Shown in pieces: positions 36,146 through 44,804 of a stretch of DNA of 64,000 nucleotides; position 1 is the stretch's first letter, and each line of letters opens with the position of its first letter. The position numbers were made by a program, and so were the translations under genes. A model generated the notes under the pieces. That model saw only the letters and a list, made by a program, of their open reading frames with translations. It searched no databases and was not told the DNA's origin. This stretch comes from Clostridia bacterium (GTDB lineage: Bacteria > Bacillota > Clostridia > Oscillospirales > CAG-272), in contig JAFTKM010000007.1 in the NCBI GenBank assembly GCA_017453245.1, positions 1-64,000 on the forward strand, given 5' to 3'.

Positions 36146-38521
36146 ATGTATATAGGTAGATTAAACGTAAGCTCATCACCCAAGTTTTATCACGCAGGCA
36201 CAACTGTTCCCTTCAACCCCAAAGCTAAGGACGACAGCTTCTTTTGGGACTGGGGTACAATATTCGATAGTGCGGTAGATGCCGTCTACGCTCTCGACAA
36301 GGAATATTATATCGGAGAGGTCGAGCTGAAAAGTCTCACCGGAGAGAGTGAGGTCTGTCTCCTTATCGATGGCGTTAAGGTTGCCGTCGGGGATAAGGCA
36401 AAGCCCGTATACGTAAATCTTGCGGGCAGTGAGATCACGGTGCGCATACGCGGCAACGTCGCAGACTTAAGATTCGGTGGAATTGACGTCTTCGGCTTTG
36501 ATCCCGAGGACGAGGAGCCCTTCCTTCTTCCCCACCCCAAGAATATAAAGATAGAAAAGAAGAGAGTGAAGATAGGAGCCCTCTCGGCTTCAAGTGTTGA
36601 CGGAATGTTTGCCGTCGATTTCCTCACGGAAAGCCTTAAGGAAAGATACGAGTCACTCCCGAGCGGCGAGGGTATCGAGCTGTCGTTTGAGATCTCTCAC
36701 GAGATGGAGGCGGAAAGCTACACGGTATCCGTCACAGAGAGTGAAGCAACCGTAAAAGCAGGCTCAAGACTTGCGCTTTTGTGGGGGGCGTGTCGAGTTA
36801 TCGAGCTCTGGCAGGATTCAACACTCCCCGTCATAGAGATAGACGATAAGCCCGACGTGCCTATGCGCGGCTTCCATATGGGACTGCCCACAAGAGATAA
36901 CTTTGACTTCTTCAAGAAGCTTATCCGTTACGCGCTTCTGCCCTTCGGATACAATCACGTTATCCTCGAATTCAACGGAGATATGCGCTATGACCGCCAC
37001 CCCGAGATCACCGATTGCTGGCTTGAGTCCGAGAGACTCTACCGCGAGGGCAAGGGCGCAAGAATTATGCACGCGGATATCGGAGCTGAGGGTACAGCTC
37101 TTGAAAAGAGTGAGGTAAGAGAGCTCGTCGAGGCTATCGAAAGCTACGGCATTGAGGTCATACCCGAGGTGCAGACACTCTCTCATATTGAGTATATCAC
37201 CAACGCGCACCCCGAGTTTGCCGAGCTCGGCAAGCACCTCTCGGAAAAGGGCGACCTCGACCTTAATAAGCTCCGCGAGGAGAATTACGTCCCCGAGATC
37301 CCCGCAGAAAGCGTGGCAGGTATACACCACGCAAATATCTTCGATCACTGCTACTGCCCCGCCGAGGAAAAGTGCATGCAGATTGTCCGTGACATAATCG
37401 ACGAGGTCGTAGAGGTGGTTAAGCCAAAGAGATACGTACATATAGGACACGACGAGGTATATCATCTCGGTCTGTGCCCCACCTGCCGTGAAAAGGGCGC
37501 GCCAAACGTCTACGTAGAGCACGTAACCGCTCTGTACGAATATCTGAAGGAAAAGGGCCTCGGCACTATGCTCTGGTCGGATATGCTCCACACGGATATG
37601 TACTACACGGGTGAGGCCTTCGATAACGTAAGACGCGAATTGCCGAAGGACCTTATGCTCCTCGACTTCACCTGGTATTATCACCTCGACAAGGATATCG
37701 AGGACTTCCTCCTGCCCGAGGGATACAAGATCATGATGGGCAACCTCTACTCATCTCACTACCCGAGATTTGCCGAGAGAATCAGGAAGGACGGTATGGT
37801 CGGCGGCGAGGTCTCCACGTGGACGGGAGTCTCCGAGGAGCTGTTTGCCCTTAACGGCAAATTCTTTGACCTTCCCTACACCGGCGAGATGCTCTGGAAT
37901 GCCTACACCTACGACGAGAGAAACCGTCAGAGCCTTACCGCGCTTATCGGTCAGCTCGTCATACCCGAGATGCGAGACCTTATGCACGGAAGATATGACC
38001 TCTATCTTGCGACCGATATGGAGAGCGCGGATTACGCAGCCTTCGGCGGCACAGCAAACAGAGTGCCAAAGGAGCTCGGAGACCTGAGACTCGTCGAGCC
38101 CGAGGGCAAGATCAAGGTCGGCAAGAGGTATGACCGCTTCATCTTCAGCCACGCGACACTGTGCCCCGCGCCCCGCATCTGCTGGAAGCCTCTTATCCCC
38201 GTCGGTAAGTATACCGTAACCTATAAGGACGGCGAAAGCGTTGATATTCCCGTCGATTATGCGGGCGGAATACTTCACACGGGTGCCATCTTCGGCATTC
38301 CGATGCCTCAGCATTACTACCGTCATCAGGGCTACGTCGGCACGTGGTTTGCCGATCCCACCTATGAGTACCGCACCGCCGAGGGTAAGCCTATCCTCCT
38401 GCTCGGTCAGGTATGGGATAACCCCAACCCCGAGAAGAAGATCGCGCATATCACCTACACCCCCGACGAGAAGGATACGGCAATTCTCCTCAGCGCGGGA
38501 GTGCTGGGTGTGAAGAAATAA
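36146..38521 (+). CDS. Glycoside hydrolase family 20 beta-N-acetylhexosaminidase
   Basis: A 791-residue enzyme that would release N-acetylhexosamines from glycans by substrate-assisted catalysis. A beta-rich N-terminal domain precedes the TIM barrel, which starts near RGFHMGLPTR (241-250). The catalytic Asp-Glu pair is D436-E437 in VHIGHDEVYHLG. EVIPEVQTLSHIEY and LWSDML are further barrel motifs, and a C-terminal domain of about 150 residues follows. No signal peptide is visible, so the enzyme appears cytoplasmic and may act on imported oligosaccharides. Its products feed the nagA-nagB route encoded upstream. A terminator follows. Confidence 0.92.
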   Translation: MYIGRLNVSSSPKFYHAGTTVPFNPKAKDDSFFWDWGTIFDSAVDAVYALDKEYYIGEVELKSLTGESEVCLLIDGVKVAVGDKAKPVYVNLAGSEITVRIRGNVADLRFGGIDVFGFDPEDEEPFLLPHPKNIKIEKKRVKIGALSASSVDGMFAVDFLTESLKERYESLPSGEGIELSFEISHEMEAESYTVSVTESEATVKAGSRLALLWGACRVIELWQDSTLPVIEIDDKPDVPMRGFHMGLPTRDNFDFFKKLIRYALLPFGYNHVILEFNGDMRYDRHPEITDCWLESERLYREGKGARIMHADIGAEGTALEKSEVRELVEAIESYGIEVIPEVQTLSHIEYITNAHPEFAELGKHLSEKGDLDLNKLREENYVPEIPAESVAGIHHANIFDHCYCPAEEKCMQIVRDIIDEVVEVVKPKRYVHIGHDEVYHLGLCPTCREKGAPNVYVEHVTALYEYLKEKGLGTMLWSDMLHTDMYYTGEAFDNVRRELPKDLMLLDFTWYYHLDKDIEDFLLPEGYKIMMGNLYSSHYPRFAERIRKDGMVGGEVSTWTGVSEELFALNGKFFDLPYTGEMLWNAYTYDERNRQSLTALIGQLVIPEMRDLMHGRYDLYLATDMESADYAAFGGTANRVPKELGDLRLVEPEGKIKVGKRYDRFIFSHATLCPAPRICWKPLIPVGKYTVTYKDGESVDIPVDYAGGILHTGAIFGIPMPQHYYRHQGYVGTWFADPTYEYRTAEGKPILLLGQVWDNPNPEKKIAHITYTPDEKDTAILLSAGVLGVKK

Positions 38522-38541
38522 ACATATCAACAAGCATATTT

Positions 38542-38575
38542 TAAGCCCTCGGCTTTCACGCCGAGGGCTATTTTA
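38542..38575 (+). terminator. Terminator after the GH20 gene
   Basis: AGCCCTCGGC (38544-38553) and GCCGAGGGCT (38560-38569) form a perfect ten-base-pair stem followed by ATTTTAT. Confidence 0.88.
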
Positions 38576-38585
38576 TATTGTCTTT

Positions 38586-39728
38586 TTATCTATTGTCAAA
38601 CCTTACGACCTTCATCAGATTCTCATCAGCGAAATAGGTGATAAGAATATACCCCTCCGAGTCATCACCGACAAACACAAAGAATTCCGCGCCCTTATAC
38701 ATACCTGCGTCGGGAATCAAGCCGGCGGTGTCACCGTCGAGATCAGATATACCCTTCCAATTTTTATCCGTAGCAATCTCCCTCTCAAAATCGGCAACGT
38801 CGCTGTCAGAGAAAAATATCTCGGCAAAGTATTCAACGTATTTTCCGTTAACGAGCCCCATATCGTCCTTCTCGCTAAGACTCACGTAGTCGGGAATTCT
38901 CACCGACGCTTCCGCGAGTGTGCGTTGAAGTCGGACGTTTACCGTAAGGCTGATAACGAGAAAGCCGACAGCAAGTGCAAGCAAGCCCGAAAGAATCCAC
39001 GTAAGCACGGCTGTGAATCGGAAGGAGGGCTTTACCGAGCAAAGATACGCTCCATCCTCTACCTCACCTTCGCTTACATATACGGTCTTGCCCCCGAGAC
39101 AAACTCCGATATATCCGCTGACACGGGTATCAAGTCTCAAATCGGATATATTACTCCTTGTAAGGCATACCGTGTCACCGACCTCGTCAATATATTCTGC
39201 CACGGCGTGTTCCTCATACAGCTTCAGCAAAGCCCTAAGAGAATAACTCACGCCTACCCTCTTATCATAATTAACAGTCTCATAAACGCAAACGGTAAGT
39301 GCCACCGTCAACAATGCAAGCAATACTCCGAGCGAAAGAATAAATGCGCCGTGTATTCTCGGAGCGAGCACCAATATTACCGCTATCAGCACCGATATAA
39401 TAGCCGAGACGGTATAGCGCGGCATAACGTAAGCGCGCTTGATCCGCTCCCTCTCTTCCTCGGTATACGAGACGCTGTACTCAAATGACGGCTGATCTAC
39501 TAAAGCATCGACGGTATTATCCGCCTCACCCGTATCATCGCAAAGAATGGCGTCAAGCGATACGCCGAATATCTCTCTGAGCCTTATTAAGTTATCTATC
39601 GTCGGCAAGGTCTGCCCCGTCTCCCAAAGACTGACGGTCTGTCGGCTGACAAAGAGCATTCTCGCAAGCTCCTCCTGCGATAAGCCCGCCTTCTTGCGGT
39701 AAAGCTGTATTTTCTCGGATACTACCAT
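38586..39728 (-). CDS. Membrane-anchored XRE regulator
   Basis: A 380-residue protein with an N-terminal XRE helix-turn-helix (LSQEELARMLFVSRQTVSLW, about residues 15-34). Two close hydrophobic segments (about 105-150) and another near 250-275 follow, then a C-terminal extracytoplasmic domain that is unusually acidic (IFFSDSDVADFEREI). DNA-binding and membrane parts in one chain suggest direct coupling of an envelope signal to transcription. The ATG at 39728 is preferred because it follows AAAGGAAA. It lies 18 bp downstream of a His/Cys-rich lipoprotein gene in the same operon, so the lipoprotein may be its signal partner or target. Confidence 0.8.
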   Translation of the reverse strand: MVVSEKIQLYRKKAGLSQEELARMLFVSRQTVSLWETGQTLPTIDNLIRLREIFGVSLDAILCDDTGEADNTVDALVDQPSFEYSVSYTEEERERIKRAYVMPRYTVSAIISVLIAVILVLAPRIHGAFILSLGVLLALLTVALTVCVYETVNYDKRVGVSYSLRALLKLYEEHAVAEYIDEVGDTVCLTRSNISDLRLDTRVSGYIGVCLGGKTVYVSEGEVEDGAYLCSVKPSFRFTAVLTWILSGLLALAVGFLVISLTVNVRLQRTLAEASVRIPDYVSLSEKDDMGLVNGKYVEYFAEIFFSDSDVADFEREIATDKNWKGISDLDGDTAGLIPDAGMYKGAEFFVFVGDDSEGYILITYFADENLMKVVRFDNR

Positions 39729-39746
39729 TCGGTTTCCTTTCAAAAA

Positions 39747-41054
39747 TCAATAGTACGTAAATTCATAACTGTAAATGTCACCGGCCGCGCTCTCGGCATA
39801 CAACGACGTTATTCTGCCGTCCTCTACCGTTATTCTGACGATGGTCAACGTGCCGATTCCATCTATATCCGCCGGAAGCCCGATATAGACAAACTCACCG
39901 GAGCTGTCTTCATAAACAAAATCGTCTGCCCTCATAATTTCAAAATTCATTATGGAGCAAATATTCCCCGAAAGCGCATCGGCAACAGAGGCGCTTTCTC
40001 CCTTCTTGGTCTTGATCAAGCGGCCATCCGTGTAATATTTACATAGGTATTCGCCCCCGTTAACGGTGAGATTCGACTCGTGCATCGTAAAGGACGAATC
40101 CATACTCGAGTACAAAAGATTGAAATCACATTCAAAGGCTTCGCTCCTTGTCAGAGCCTCGGCTTCCTCGGCGGTAAGACGCCTTGGAGAAAGCTCTACC
40201 TCGCCCCAATCGTAGAAGGAATAGACGTAGGTAAAGGTTCCGAAAAGTCCGCCAAAGCTCATCGAATAGCTTACGCTCACCACTCTCCCGTCCTTAAACA
40301 CGGCGGTAACGTCCTTAATTGCGATGCTTGAGCCGTCTATCGTAACGCCGATCTTGTCAGCCTTGTATACCTGGTCGCCGTAATGGGAAAAGGACGAATA
40401 GAGTGAGGAGAAGTCGAGATGCGAAATATCCGAGCGCGGAGCGTATGAGATGACGTCACCGCTCTTTACCTCTACGATATTTCCATCTACGCTATATACG
40501 CTGTCAGAAGAGATTATTGATCCGCTCTTCATGCTTTCCTTTATACGCAGGTTATCAAAGCTGAACGCAGAGATCCAAGCCTCCTCATCCATTCTCTCGG
40601 GAAGGCGCTCAAGCGTTATGGCAGAGTATCTGCCGCACACAAGACATACTCTGTCTGCCTGTCCCTCACGGTCCGAAGTAGGCGGAGTGATAACCTTGCT
40701 TTCGCTCCATACGTGCTCTACCCTTACGTCAGACTCGCCGCAGGAGGCGCACGCGTGCCAATGATAGGTTGAATCGGAAATAAGCTCAGAGGTGAAGGAG
40801 TGAGTATGCGAGTCGGGCAGAGGGGTGGTTTTCTCACCGTAGCCGCAGACGGAGCACTTGTATCCCGCGCCATCCCCGAGCTCTATAAACGAATGTGAGG
40901 CGTAGGCTATGGCGTGATCGCACGCTTCCCCGGTACACTCCCTTCGATGTCCCTCGGCATCGCTTTTCCACTCGGAGGAGTACGTATGCTTATGTCCGAC
41001 ACACGACGTCAAAAGACATATAAGAATTAAAAATACAACCGATAATCTTTTCAT
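39747..41054 (-). CDS. His/Cys-rich lipoprotein, paralogue 1
   Basis: A 435-residue secreted lipoprotein of unknown function. A signal peptide ends in the lipobox LLTSC (cysteine near residue 18). The next 130 residues hold repeats of the pattern HxH-(S/T)-x-x-W/L-x-S-D-x-x-x-H-x-x-x-C, for example HKHTYSSEWKSDAEGH and HWHACASCG, with several CxxC pairs (CSVCG, CLVCG). These are candidate metal sites. The C-terminal 280 residues begin at MDEEAWISAFSFDNLRI and share their design with the neighbouring paralogue at 41332. It has its own promoter and a GGAGGG site, and is followed by the membrane XRE regulator. Confidence 0.78.
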   Translation of the reverse strand: MKRLSVVFLILICLLTSCVGHKHTYSSEWKSDAEGHRRECTGEACDHAIAYASHSFIELGDGAGYKCSVCGYGEKTTPLPDSHTHSFTSELISDSTYHWHACASCGESDVRVEHVWSESKVITPPTSDREGQADRVCLVCGRYSAITLERLPERMDEEAWISAFSFDNLRIKESMKSGSIISSDSVYSVDGNIVEVKSGDVISYAPRSDISHLDFSSLYSSFSHYGDQVYKADKIGVTIDGSSIAIKDVTAVFKDGRVVSVSYSMSFGGLFGTFTYVYSFYDWGEVELSPRRLTAEEAEALTRSEAFECDFNLLYSSMDSSFTMHESNLTVNGGEYLCKYYTDGRLIKTKKGESASVADALSGNICSIMNFEIMRADDFVYEDSSGEFVYIGLPADIDGIGTLTIVRITVEDGRITSLYAESAAGDIYSYEFTYY

Positions 41055-41082
41055 ACGCCCTCCTGATTTATTTTCCGTCTTT

Positions 41083-41111
41083 ATTGTACATTATCTTACG
41101 TATAATTGCAA
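41083..41111 (-). promoter_or_regulatory. Promoter of lipoprotein paralogue 1
   Basis: On the minus strand, TTGCAA (41106-41111) and TACAAT (41083-41088) are 17 bp apart, 29 bp ahead of the start. The dyad CAAGTGTTGCTTG lies upstream at 41133-41145. Confidence 0.6.
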
Positions 41112-41132
41112 GCACTTTTTTCTTGTCAGCGT

Positions 41133-41145
41133 CAAGTGTTGCTTG
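41133..41145. promoter_or_regulatory. CAAG-N5-CTTG dyad, copy 1
   Basis: CAAGTGTTGCTTG lies about 22 bp upstream of the paralogue 1 promoter. Its exact reverse complement, CAAGCAACACTTG, occurs at 42771-42783 before paralogue 2. Candidate operator for a shared regulator. Confidence 0.5.
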
Positions 41146-41261
41146 CGCAACGCCGATCTTTTTGCCAATCGACAACGGTTTATGCTTGTTTTTGTAAATA
41201 ACCGTTGCTATTTTCGCGCTTATTTGCAAGACAAGCTCGAAGAAACATTTTTAGTATTCAC

Positions 41262-41315
41262 GAAATAAAAAGGTCGGGCGAGATAACAAGGCATAAGCCC
41301 GATTTCTCGCCCGAC
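41262..41315 (-). terminator. Terminator of lipoprotein paralogue 2
   Basis: On the minus strand, GTCGGGCGAGA (41305-41315) pairs perfectly with TCTCGCCCGAC (41273-41283), followed by CTTTTTATTTC. Confidence 0.82.
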
Positions 41316-41331
41316 AGATGTAAAATTGTTT

Positions 41332-42687
41332 TTATTCCACAGTTGTTATACCGTGATCGTAAAGATCAGAGCAGTATTCCGTGCCGTCAGGATAGGTCTC
41401 GACAACCGCAATAAGAACTCCCTCCTCAATGTAAATGGAAAGGACGTACTCGCCGTCGTCGGTCATCTCATAATAGGAATACATACCGTTTTCCGTATTG
41501 TACACAAAATCAGAAGCGGAAAGCAGCTCGAGAGCCTCGAGATACTCGTTCATCACAACGCCCGCATTCTCGACAGTTACGGAGCCCTCCTCGTATTCTT
41601 TATCTGTATAAGTGATGAAGTAGCAGCTATCTCCGTCAAAGTAGTAGGTTGTTCCAAAGAGCGAATAATTCTCGTCAAAGTAATATGTATCGAGGGTGTA
41701 GTTATAGAAATTATCGTGATCAAGAGCTGCAAGATACTCTTCCTCTGTAAGCGTGGGCATCTCTACGGTCACCTCACCCCACTCGGAGAAAGTAAATTCA
41801 GCATCAAAGATCATACCGAAGATCTCCATAGAGTAGGTTATGACGGAAATAACGTCATTCTCTACAACCAAGGTCACGTCGCTAATCTCCATCTCAGACT
41901 CATCGTCGGAAACAACGATGCTCTTTGCGTAATATACACCGTCACCAAGATGATTGAAATCATCATAGTTAAAGCTGAAATCAACTTCCGCAAGCTCGCT
42001 GGCGCTATCCGAGTAGTATGAATAATCATCTGCCACTATCTCTGCAAACTCTCCGTCTATATAGATGATGGTGGTGGTAGAATCGCCGTAGTCCTCGACA
42101 CCCGCAACGCAATCGATCCTCACGTTCTCGATCATAAACAGAGCGAACCACTCATCCTCGCTCATCTTCTCGGGCAAAGCGGGGATAGCCTCGCTCTTTG
42201 TGTTACTGCAGACAAGGCAGTTGTATCTCATCAAGCCGTCAACACCCGAGAGCGCCTCGTTTACCACGGTGCCCTCGTCCCATACGTGAGAGGAAGCATC
42301 AAGCTTCGAGGTGCAATTCTTATCCGTGCAGGAGTGCCAATGCTTCTCCGAGTCGGAGATCCATTCATCCGAAGCGGTATGAGTGTGCGCTGGCGCTTCT
42401 ATAACCTCGGTTTTCGTCTTGGAGCAAACCGTACAAGTGTATACCTTAGAGCCGTCCTTGCCATCCTTGGGCTCGGTCACAACGGGCTCTCCAAAGCTGT
42501 GCTCAGCCTCTGCTGTCTTAGAGTCGCAGCCGTCACCGGTACAAGCCTTCCAATGACCGACTTCATCATAGCTCCACTTATCGCTGTACTCGTGCTTGTG
42601 GAATTTCTCCAGAACCTCACACGAGGAAGCAAGCGTTACACACGCAATTACCAATAGAATCAATAAGAGTTTTTTTGCCATTTTCAT
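41332..42687 (-). CDS. His/Cys-rich lipoprotein, paralogue 2
   Basis: A 451-residue secreted lipoprotein related to its neighbour at 39747. The signal peptide (KKLLLILLVIACVTLASSC) ends in the lipobox cysteine at residue 23. Repeats HKHEYSDKWSYDEVGHWKAC and HTASDEWISDSEKHWHSC, with CTVC and CLVC pairs, again suggest metal binding. The C-terminal 280 residues start at MSEDEWFALFMIENVRI, and acidic, Tyr-rich stretches (DDYSYYSDSASE, DTYYFDENY) follow. The ATG at 42687 follows AAAGAAAGGG; a longer frame upstream crosses the promoter and is rejected. The two paralogues probably arose by tandem duplication. Confidence 0.78.
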   Translation of the reverse strand: MKMAKKLLLILLVIACVTLASSCEVLEKFHKHEYSDKWSYDEVGHWKACTGDGCDSKTAEAEHSFGEPVVTEPKDGKDGSKVYTCTVCSKTKTEVIEAPAHTHTASDEWISDSEKHWHSCTDKNCTSKLDASSHVWDEGTVVNEALSGVDGLMRYNCLVCSNTKSEAIPALPEKMSEDEWFALFMIENVRIDCVAGVEDYGDSTTTIIYIDGEFAEIVADDYSYYSDSASELAEVDFSFNYDDFNHLGDGVYYAKSIVVSDDESEMEISDVTLVVENDVISVITYSMEIFGMIFDAEFTFSEWGEVTVEMPTLTEEEYLAALDHDNFYNYTLDTYYFDENYSLFGTTYYFDGDSCYFITYTDKEYEEGSVTVENAGVVMNEYLEALELLSASDFVYNTENGMYSYYEMTDDGEYVLSIYIEEGVLIAVVETYPDGTEYCSDLYDHGITTVE

Positions 42688-42718
42688 TTTCGTTACCCTT
42701 TCTTTTTGTGGTACCTCA

Positions 42719-42783
42719 ATTTTAGCAAACAACGGGACACGTGTCAAGCAAATAACACTTGCAGAGATGTCAAGCAACACTTG
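42719..42783 (-). promoter_or_regulatory. Promoter and dyads of lipoprotein paralogue 2
   Basis: On the minus strand, TTGACA (42742-42747) and TAAAAT (42719-42724) are 17 bp apart. The dyad CAAGCAACACTTG lies at 42771-42783, and a longer version, CAAG-N9-CTTG, spans 42745-42761 and touches the -35 box. A regulator bound here would affect polymerase entry. Confidence 0.65.
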
Positions 42784-42839
42784 CATTCTCATTCTCCCCG
42801 ACAAAAATCGAGACCTTTTACCTTCCCGCCTTGCGATTA

Positions 42840-44141
42840 TTACTGCTTTTTAATACAAAATACCGCATATAGCGGAACCGACTTGATCCCATTTTCAAAT
42901 CCAAAATTTTTAGCCGAGATGCGAATTGAATAATCGGGAGAATATCTTCCCACGTAGGATTGCAAGCTCCTTGACCGATTATTGATCTTTGCCTTCACCT
43001 CTATCGGTATAATGCTTCCGCCTATGCGAGAAATAAAATCGACCTCTGCCTGACTTCCGCTTGTCCAATAATACGCGGGCAATCCGTTAGCAAGAAGCTG
43101 ACAGTAGACGTAATTTTCGGCAAGTCCACCCTTAAAATTATCAAGCATCGGATTCTCGTAAACAATATCCTCGTAGTCGATATCCTGACTTGCACCGCAG
43201 AGTCCGACGTCACTCATATAAAACTTAAAATCAGAAAGTGAACGATATGCATCCATAGGCAACATTATCTGTTCGAGTCTGTAATTCTGTCTCGCAATTC
43301 CTGCAAGACACAACCATTCTATCGCGCTCTCAAACTCAGATGCCCTTCCGCCTTGCTTTACATCCTTATATTTAAATTTTTTGTTTTCCTTCGCAAGCTG
43401 TGTTGATATGCTTTTGTAAATCAATTTTGTCTTGGGAATCTCGCTCCGCTTATTGTATTTTCCCATATCATTGTGGTAAGCCTCGAGTATGGATTGCTGA
43501 ATAATACGCACTAGATCGGGGTTTCCGTTTTTGTTATACTCCTCTACCGCCTCGGGCATACCTCCGACAAACAAGTATTCCTTGTAGTAATCAAGCGCCC
43601 TCTCATGAAAGACACTCTCAAGCGCGGAATTTGAGGAAAAGCTCTCGTAAATCATTTTTACAAGCTCTTCTTCCCCCCTTGCCAAAAGATATTCCTCAAA
43701 GTCAAGAGGATAAAGCGTCATAAACTCAACCTTCCCTACAGGGAATGATGAATTACCTCGGTTTACCGAAACACCTAAAAGCGAGCCAAGAGCCACAACG
43801 TGATATTCCGGAGCATCCTCGCAAAAATACTTCAAAGAGGTTATCGCCTCCGGGCAAGCTTGTATTTCGTCAAAAATAAGAAGCGTGTGACCGGGTATGA
43901 TCTCGCGTCGCTTATATACCGAGATTTTCTTTATAATTTTCTCCGGCGTTAAATCAGCAAAGAATTCAACGAGCCCCTTATCCTTTTCAAAATTAAGATA
44001 TACACTGTTAGCGTACTCTTTTCCCGCAAAATAATTTACTATATAAGTCTTTCCAACCTGTCTCGCCCCCTGCAATATCAAGGGCTTTCTGTCACTCTTT
44101 TGCTTCCACAAAATCAAATCTTTATATATTTTTCTATCCAT
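42840..44141 (-). CDS. AAA ATPase with DUF4143 domain
   Basis: A 433-residue protein of the AAA_14/DUF4143 group. Walker A GARQVGKTY lies at 25-33, and the Walker B region is LLIFDEIQACPEA. The C-terminal DUF4143 part carries the nuclease-like SQAEVDFISR...IPIEVKAK, a PD-(D/E)xK-type pattern. These proteins are abundant and strain-variable in gut anaerobes; their function is not established, though defence or mobile-element roles are often suspected. Codons are visibly richer in A and T than in neighbouring genes, which fits recent transfer. Its start follows GGAGGTGCTTT. Confidence 0.85.
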   Translation of the reverse strand: MDRKIYKDLILWKQKSDRKPLILQGARQVGKTYIVNYFAGKEYANSVYLNFEKDKGLVEFFADLTPEKIIKKISVYKRREIIPGHTLLIFDEIQACPEAITSLKYFCEDAPEYHVVALGSLLGVSVNRGNSSFPVGKVEFMTLYPLDFEEYLLARGEEELVKMIYESFSSNSALESVFHERALDYYKEYLFVGGMPEAVEEYNKNGNPDLVRIIQQSILEAYHNDMGKYNKRSEIPKTKLIYKSISTQLAKENKKFKYKDVKQGGRASEFESAIEWLCLAGIARQNYRLEQIMLPMDAYRSLSDFKFYMSDVGLCGASQDIDYEDIVYENPMLDNFKGGLAENYVYCQLLANGLPAYYWTSGSQAEVDFISRIGGSIIPIEVKAKINNRSRSLQSYVGRYSPDYSIRISAKNFGFENGIKSVPLYAVFCIKKQ

Positions 44142-44162
44142 AAAGCACCTCCGTATAAGTAC

Positions 44163-44191
44163 AGTTTACACGATATAGTGTAATTTGTCAA
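44163..44191 (-). promoter_or_regulatory. AAA-DUF4143 promoter with embedded palindrome
   Basis: On the minus strand, TTGACA (44186-44191) and TAAACT (44163-44168) are 17 bp apart. The spacer holds an 18 bp dyad, TTACACGATATAGTGTAA on the plus strand at 44166-44183, with perfect 6 bp arms. A repressor bound there would block the promoter. Confidence 0.65.
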
Positions 44192-44296
44192 GCGTTTTTC
44201 ACACTTTTTGGCACATAAATTTCTCGAAAAATCACATTTTTTGCACATAACAGAATATTATAGGGGCAAATCACAGCAATTTTAACCACATCAAAA

Positions 44297-44601
44297 AAAG
44301 GGGCTGATTCATTTAGGCGTAATCGAAAAAGAGTCGAGAAGTCAATGAAAACACCCCTAAAACCTAATAACTTATAAGTAAGAGGTGGAAATTACAAGAA
44401 TTTCCACCTCTTACACTCTTTTTCTATCGCCGTTTCCTCGCTCGATGTATTTATATACATCTCTCGCTCGTCAGCCGACGATTTCCATCCTAAATTAATC
44501 TAGCCCCGAAAGGCGCTTCGCACTAAGAATTCAGTCGTTTTTACCTAAAAATCATATTTATGCCCTTGATTTGACTGAATTCTTAATGACTCAGCCCCTT
44601 T
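44297..44601. mobile_element. 305 bp element with terminal inverted repeats (MITE-like or structured RNA)
   Basis: AAAGGGGCTGATTCATT (44297-44313) is repeated in inverse at 44585-44601 with one mismatch. Inside are a perfect 16 bp stem at 44378-44414 with a five-base loop and trailing CTTTTT, a 7 bp stem at 44444-44461, and a perfect 13 bp inverted pair TAAGAATTCAGTC (44524-44536) with 44573-44585. No protein can be read. The terminal repeats suggest a MITE; the nested stems would equally fit an RNA gene. No clear target-site duplication is seen. Confidence 0.5.
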
Positions 44602-44641
44602 GTGTAAGTAATTTTGATATAAACCGTATCGTTAATAAATG

Positions 44642-44800
44642 ATTTGATGCAGGGGCATCATGAATTGGCGGCTCGCCATGATTTCTCGCTGCGCTCCATG
44701 ATTTGAATTGCAACATATAATGCGCTTTGGCGCAAATCATGCCGCAGGCAATTCATGACACACGGTGTCAAATCATGCAACCCGTTGCAATTCATTGCGT
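44642..44800. repeat. Hairpin array B (linker tgaatt/tgattt)
   Basis: Perfect hairpins lie at 44645-44660 (TGATGC stem), 44666-44678 (TGGCG-gct-CGCCA), 44721-44734 (TGCGC-tttg-GCGCA), 44740-44750 (TGCC-gca-GGCA), 44756-44770 (TGACAC-acg-GTGTCA) and 44776-44789 (TGCAAC/GTTGCA). Linkers on the left read tgaatt or tgattt, and on the right aaatca or aattca, alternating. A GC-rich imperfect unit, CTCGCTGCGCTCC, lies at 44685-44697. The array starts a few bases past the nrdD stop, in its 3' flank. Confidence 0.8.
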
Positions 44801-44804
44801 GTTC

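Noticed and set aside
44166..44183. Third NrdR box, at the AAA-DUF4143 promoter
   Set aside because: The dyad is two bases shorter between the conserved arms than the nrdD boxes and lacks the paired second site.
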